Shown here: piece by piece, positions 6,691 to 10,292 of the stretch | Layout: the number at the start of each line of letters is the position of its first letter | Position numbering within the stretch: position 1 is the stretch's first letter | Source of the DNA: Oscillospiraceae bacterium | GTDB lineage: Bacteria; Bacillota_A; Clostridia; Oscillospirales; Ruminococcaceae | NCBI GenBank assembly: GCA_017414145.1 | Contig: JAFPQL010000020.1 | Location: forward strand, 1-10,292 | Reading direction: 5' to 3' | DNA: 10,292 bases | Notes under the pieces: generated by a model | What the model was told of the DNA's origin: nothing | Seen by the model: only the letters and a program-made list of their open reading frames with translations | Database searches by the model: none | Program-made: the position numbers and the translations under genes

Positions 6691-7726
6691 ACAGCTTTTC
6701 GATCTCTGCGAGGAGCGCCGGGATGATCTCCGCTTCCGGCACCTTTCTGAGAATCTGATCGCCCTTGAACAGCACGGCACAGCCGTCACCGCCCGCGATG
6801 CCGATATCGGCTTCTCTGGCCTCGCCGGGGCCGTTGACGATACATCCCATGACGGCGACCTTGATGTTCTTTTTGCAGCCGCGCAGCGCCTGTTCGACGG
6901 CATTTGCCGTGCCGATCAGGTCAATGCGCGTGCGCCCGCAGGTCGGGCAGGAAACGAGCTGTACGCCCTCTTTTCTGCCGACTGCTTTGAGAATGTCCTG
7001 CGCGGCGGCGATTTCCTCAATCGGGTCGGCGGTCAGGGAGACGCGGATCGTCTCGCCGATGCCGTCGCAGAGCAGCGAGCCGATACCCGCCGCAGATTTG
7101 ATGAGTCCCATGCGGGCAGTGCCGGCCTCGGTGACGCCGAGGTGCAGCGGGTAACTGCAGGACTCTGCCGCCAGACGGTAGCAGGCGATCATATTCTGCA
7201 CATCCGAGGATTTGATCGAGATGACGATGTCGCGGAAATCGCACTGCTCCAGCAGACTCGCGTGACGGAGCGCACTCTCGACGAGTGCTTCGGGCGTCGG
7301 CGCGCCGTACTTGGCGAGCAGCTCCTTTTCAAGCGACCCGGAGTTGACGCCGATGCGGATCGGGATGCCCTTTTCGCGGCATTTGTCCGCGACGGCCTTC
7401 ACGCGGTCCATGCCGCCGATGTTGCCGGGGTTGATGCGGATTTTGTCGATGCCGGCGTCTGCCGCAGCGAGTGCCAGACGGTAATCAAAGTGAATATCCG
7501 CGACGAGCGGGATGCGGACCGCCTGCTTGATTGCGGGAATCAGCGCGATTGCGTCCTTGTTCGGAATCGCGGCGCGGAGAATCTCACAGCCGGCGGCTTC
7601 CAGCGTCTTTGCCTGCCGTACGGAGCCTTCGAGATCGTCCGAGCGGGTGTTGAGCATGGACTGAATGTAGATATGCTTTCCGTCGAGCAGACATTGCCCG
7701 ACTCTGACAGGATGCAGATTTCTCAT
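6689..7726 (-). CDS. ispG: 4-hydroxy-3-methylbut-2-enyl diphosphate synthase IspG
   Basis: IspG reductively converts methylerythritol cyclodiphosphate to HMBPP, the penultimate step of the MEP isoprenoid pathway, using a [4Fe-4S] cluster. The 345-residue product has the bacterial two-domain layout: an N-terminal TIM-barrel (about 1-245, with VADIHFD near 75-81 and RINPGNIG near 97-104) and a C-terminal cluster domain with SCPTCGRT (C260, C263) and MGCIVNGPGE (C295, E302). These match the three cysteine and one glutamate cluster ligands of the family. I chose the ATG at 7726 (MRNLHPVRVG): it overlaps the stop of the upstream gene as TGATG, AAAGGA lies ten bases upstream, and the family begins near this point. 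A start 12 codons earlier (7762) would extend into the upstream gene. With dxr upstream, two MEP-pathway genes share the array. Confidence 0.97.
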   Translation of the reverse strand: MRNLHPVRVGQCLLDGKHIYIQSMLNTRSDDLEGSVRQAKTLEAAGCEILRAAIPNKDAIALIPAIKQAVRIPLVADIHFDYRLALAAADAGIDKIRINPGNIGGMDRVKAVADKCREKGIPIRIGVNSGSLEKELLAKYGAPTPEALVESALRHASLLEQCDFRDIVISIKSSDVQNMIACYRLAAESCSYPLHLGVTEAGTARMGLIKSAAGIGSLLCDGIGETIRVSLTADPIEEIAAAQDILKAVGRKEGVQLVSCPTCGRTRIDLIGTANAVEQALRGCKKNIKVAVMGCIVNGPGEAREADIGIAGGDGCAVLFKGDQILRKVPEAEIIPALLAEIEKL

Positions 7727-8415
7727 CACATGAGCGTCCTTTCTTCTTTGTAGGGGAGCCATGTCACCAGCCCGCGGTGCTTGACAATGACAACGCAGTT
7801 TGCGGAGCCGTCGCCGGTTTTCGCGTGCAGCGTGTAGCGCCCGTCCGGCTGATAGAATACGAGATAGCTTTCATACCAGACTCTGCCGTGCTTGCCCGTG
7901 TGCTTGACATCGTACATATGGTCGATCGGAATGATTGTGTAGACGGCGGTTTCATCGAGCGTCCGCCAGATCATGACATGGATGAGCTGGAATGTGACAA
8001 AGATTCCCGCGGGCGCCAGACAGCAGACCAGCGCCGACGCAAGCGAGCCCCCGCTCATGCGCGGCAGCAGCAGGTTTCCGCCGCAGATGACGCTGAACAG
8101 CACGGCATAGAGGGTCGCCTCGTTCGGGAAGGTGATACGCTCGCGAACCGCCGCGGCAAGTGCCGGATTGGCAGGGAGCCAGAGCGGCAGCTCCGTCGCT
8201 GCGCAGATTTCCCGCTCGTCACTGGTCAGATTCTGATTCATGAAGAAGCAGGCTGTCAGCACGGCCAGCGGACACGCGAACATCAGCACGAGCTGGAAGA
8301 ACGGGTTGAAATCCGTGAAGAGCATCCCGATTGTCGGGACGAAAACGGAAGCCAGCGCAAGATAGAACGGGTAAACCTTGCCGCCGAACGGGCAGGAATA
8401 TTTGAGCCTTTTCAT
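7726..8415 (-). CDS. Unrecognised four-helix membrane protein
   Basis: I do not recognise this family. The 229-residue product has four hydrophobic stretches likely to span the membrane (about 15-33, 39-59, 99-117 and 123-148), a short polar segment between helices 2 and 3 (60-98), and a C-terminal soluble domain (about 155-229) rich in aromatic and beta-forming residues, with IIPIDHMYDV and GRVWYESYLVFYQPDG. No catalytic motif is visible. A basic MKRLKYS start agrees with the N-terminus being inside. The start at 8415 is supported by GAGG eight bases upstream. GC content and codon use match the neighbours. It lies 42 nt after rseP and its stop overlaps the ispG start (TGATG), so translation of ispG is probably coupled to it. 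Whether it works with RseP, in envelope biology or independently cannot be told. Confidence 0.85.
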   Translation of the reverse strand: MKRLKYSCPFGGKVYPFYLALASVFVPTIGMLFTDFNPFFQLVLMFACPLAVLTACFFMNQNLTSDEREICAATELPLWLPANPALAAAVRERITFPNEATLYAVLFSVICGGNLLLPRMSGGSLASALVCCLAPAGIFVTFQLIHVMIWRTLDETAVYTIIPIDHMYDVKHTGKHGRVWYESYLVFYQPDGRYTLHAKTGDGSANCVVIVKHRGLVTWLPYKEERTLM

Positions 8416-8457
8416 ATGTGTTACCTCGTGACGGGTGACGCGGCGGGCGCGTTTTCT

Positions 8458-9507
8458 TTATCGTTGGAATATCTTGATGACATCCTGGAAGGTGACGGCG
8501 ATCATCAGCAGCATCAGCAGGGCGAGTCCGGCAAAGTGAATTGTACCCTCGACCTTTGCGGGAATCTGCTTTCGGCGGAAGGCCTCGATGATGAGAAAGA
8601 CCAGTCTGCCGCCGTCCAGTGCGGGAAAGGGAATCAGATTGAAGATGCCGACATTGATCGTGATGAAGCTCATCAGCTCAAAGAGCGTCAGGCAGGCCTC
8701 GCGGAAGGAGCGGGACTGCTGGACATATTCCGCGGTCGTGTCCACGATGCCGACGACGCCGGACAGGTCGTGGAAGCCGTATTTTCCGCGGATCAGATCA
8801 AACAGCGTAATCCAGATCAGACGCGCCGTGGAAACGAAATTGCGGCAGGTGTAGCTCAGCACATTGCCGACGGTTTTCTTCGCGCCGTAGACGCGGAAAT
8901 CGAGCAGACCCTGCGTCTCGGTGTCGAGGAATTTGACGCCTTCCAGCGAGACGCGCTCGCCGTTTCGCTCGACGACGATGTCAAAAGTCTCGCAGTTGTC
9001 GTTCTGCAGTGCGTAGGAGATATCGGACGCGGTGAAGATGTGCATTCCGTTGATGGAGATGAACCGGTCATCGACCTGAAGCCACTCGTCCGAAGTTGCG
9101 ATGTCCTCGCCGGCACCGTTGGTGTGGAAGTCCGCAATGGAATTGGTCGTAATCGCGGTATCCGCGCAGCAGGCGAGGATAATCAGGAAGAATCCGAGAA
9201 TCAGATTCATGACGGCGCCCGCGACTGTGACCAGCATCCGCTTCCAGACCGGCTGACGGCGGAACGCTCTGGGGTCGCTGCTGCTCTCGTCCTCGCCCTC
9301 CATGGCGCAGTACCCGCCGATCGGCAGCACGCGCAGGGAATACTTCGTTTCGCCGCGCTGCTTTGAGAAGATTGCCGGCCCCATGCCGATCGAAAATTCA
9401 AGTACCTTAATGCCGCATTTTTTGGCGACAACGAAATGTCCCGCTTCGTGAATCATGATGATGATGCCAAAGCAGAGAATTGCAACGATCACAGTGAGAA
9501 AACCCAT
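8458..9507 (-). CDS. rseP: Site-2 intramembrane zinc metalloprotease RseP/RasP
   Basis: RseP/RasP (M50 family) cleaves membrane-embedded substrates such as anti-sigma factors and leftover signal peptides within the bilayer. The 349-residue protein has the family layout: a first transmembrane helix carrying HEAGH (H20, E21, H24), a second helix about 93-115, a periplasm-side PDZ domain (about 125-205, with DDRFISINGMHI at 146-157), then C-terminal helices with FNLIPFPALDGGRL, whose D298 is the third zinc ligand, and a last helix about 322-340. All catalytic residues are present, and there is one PDZ domain, as is usual in Firmicutes. The ATG at 9507 has an AAAGGG about ten bases upstream. It follows dxr after 56 nt, the normal dxr-rseP order of Gram-positive bacteria. 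Confidence 0.96.
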   Translation of the reverse strand: MGFLTVIVAILCFGIIIMIHEAGHFVVAKKCGIKVLEFSIGMGPAIFSKQRGETKYSLRVLPIGGYCAMEGEDESSSDPRAFRRQPVWKRMLVTVAGAVMNLILGFFLIILACCADTAITTNSIADFHTNGAGEDIATSDEWLQVDDRFISINGMHIFTASDISYALQNDNCETFDIVVERNGERVSLEGVKFLDTETQGLLDFRVYGAKKTVGNVLSYTCRNFVSTARLIWITLFDLIRGKYGFHDLSGVVGIVDTTAEYVQQSRSFREACLTLFELMSFITINVGIFNLIPFPALDGGRLVFLIIEAFRRKQIPAKVEGTIHFAGLALLMLLMIAVTFQDVIKIFQR

Positions 9508-9563
9508 AAGAAATGCCCTTTCTGATACGATAATTTCATAGGAAACCGGGGATGCCGGATCGG

Positions 9564-10292
9564 TCAGACTGCCGGCGCATCCGCTTCGATCTGCTCCGCC
9601 ACGAACGCTCTGGCGGCGCGGTCTGCGCGGACGACATCCTCGTAGCAGGTGAGCGGTGTGACCGGCAGGCTGTCCAGCGCCGCCGTCACCAGCTCCCCGA
9701 TGCGCAAAAACGGAATCCGCCGTGCGAGGAAGGCCGCCACGGCCGCTTCATTCGCGCCGTTTGCCGTGACAGGCGCGGTGCCGCCCGTTTCGCTTGCACG
9801 GATGCAGGCGGTCAGGCAGTCAAATGTCTCATAGTCCGGCTTTGCGAAGGTCAGAGTCCCGCAGTCGGTCAGCGAGAGCGGTCTGGTGGGGCAGGGGAGC
9901 CGGTCGGGGTAGAGCAGCGCGTACTGAATCGGAATCTTCATGTCCGGAACGCCCATCTGCCCGATGACGGATTCATCGTTGTATACGACTGCCGAGTGCA
10001 GAATGCTCTGCCGGTGGACAACGATCTCGATCTGGTCGGCCCTGAGGTCAAAGAGCCAGCGCGCCTCGATAAACTCCAGTCCCTTGTTCATCAGCGTGGC
10101 GGAGTCGATTGTGATTTTATTGCCCATGCTCCAGTTCGGATGCCGGAGCGCGTCCTCGACGGAAATCTGCCGCAACTCGTCTTTTGTTTTGCCGAAGAAC
10201 GGCCCGCCCGAGGCGGTCAGGATGATCTTTTTGAGCTGTTTGCGCTGATTGCCCTGCAGGCACTGGAAGATCGCGGAATGCTCACTGTCCAC
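9564..10292 (-). CDS. dxr: 1-deoxy-D-xylulose 5-phosphate reductoisomerase, C-terminal portion
   Basis: Dxr (IspC) rearranges and reduces DXP to MEP with NADPH, the first committed step of the MEP isoprenoid pathway and the target of fosmidomycin. The reading frame is open at the right edge, so the NADPH-binding N-terminus is missing; the 242 C-terminal residues are present. They begin with VDSEHSAIFQCL, carrying metal-ligand Asp and Glu, then TASGGPF, HPNWSMG (the flexible-loop tryptophan), ITIDSATLMNKGLEFIEARW with the third metal ligand Glu, VHRQSILHS, and GVPDMKIPIQYAL. The C-terminal helical domain includes TANGANEAAVAAFL. The VHRQS variant in place of the E. coli HPQS is, as far as I recall, common in Clostridia. 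The first in-window codon is GTG (Val), not a start. It stops 56 nt before rseP. Confidence 0.97.
   Translation of the reverse strand: MDSEHSAIFQCLQGNQRKQLKKIILTASGGPFFGKTKDELRQISVEDALRHPNWSMGNKITIDSATLMNKGLEFIEARWLFDLRADQIEIVVHRQSILHSAVVYNDESVIGQMGVPDMKIPIQYALLYPDRLPCPTRPLSLTDCGTLTFAKPDYETFDCLTACIRASETGGTAPVTANGANEAAVAAFLARRIPFLRIGELVTAALDSLPVTPLTCYEDVVRADRAARAFVAEQIEADAPAV

Noticed and set aside
6670..6903. N-terminal extension of the 149-residue protein to 227 residues
   Set aside because: The extra 78 codons are entirely within ispG in another frame and are Arg/Ser-rich shadow sequence; the ATG at 6669 has its own ribosome binding site.
7777..9366. 529-codon open frame on the plus strand across the membrane-protein gene and rseP
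   Set aside because: It is antisense to RseP with intact catalytic motifs; its translation is rich in Asp, Arg and Gln without any motif, typical of a shadow frame.
10014..10040. VHRQS in Dxr where E. coli has HPQS, as a possible active-site defect
   Set aside because: This variant is, to my recollection, common in Clostridia, and all metal ligands and the loop tryptophan are present.

Overview
The window looks like a chromosomal housekeeping region of a Gram-positive bacterium of the class Clostridia, most likely an Oscillospiraceae/Ruminococcaceae-type organism. The reasons are a full-length PolC (the Gram-positive replicative polymerase), the conserved gene order dxr-rseP-ispG-polC, a HisZ-dependent histidine pathway, strong AGGAGG-type ribosome binding sites and GC-rich codon use. 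Species cannot be named from the sequence. All genes recognised here lie on the minus strand, so the window reads biologically from right to left.

In transcription order: (1) the C-terminal two thirds of dxr (DXP reductoisomerase), cut by the right window edge; (2) rseP, a site-2 intramembrane metalloprotease; (3) an unrecognised 229-residue multi-pass membrane protein whose stop codon overlaps the start of ispG (TGATG); (4) ispG, the iron-sulfur enzyme of the penultimate MEP-pathway step; (5) an unrecognised 149-residue protein, visibly lower in GC, whose ribosome binding site overlaps the ispG stop; (6) a 145-bp gap, then polC (1453 residues). With dxr and ispG in one array, this is an isoprenoid/envelope/replication operon. 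The two unrecognised genes are its accessory passengers.

Immediately after the polC stop is a near-consensus sigma-A promoter carrying two related palindromes. One covers the -10 element and the other lies just downstream of the predicted start point. It points into a roughly 310-nt leader and then hisZ-hisG. HisZ is the regulatory subunit and HisG the catalytic subunit of ATP phosphoribosyltransferase, the first step of histidine synthesis. The pair is tightly coupled (2-nt gap), and hisG runs off the left edge. The leader holds a 69-codon open frame of doubtful status and a pair of mutually exclusive GC-rich hairpins.

I found no rRNA, tRNA, CRISPR array, insertion sequence or convincing intrinsic terminator. 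The most informative non-genic feature is the double operator at the hisZG promoter. The least explained genes are the 149-residue low-GC protein and the 229-residue membrane protein. Nothing in the window amounts to a clearly new multi-gene system.
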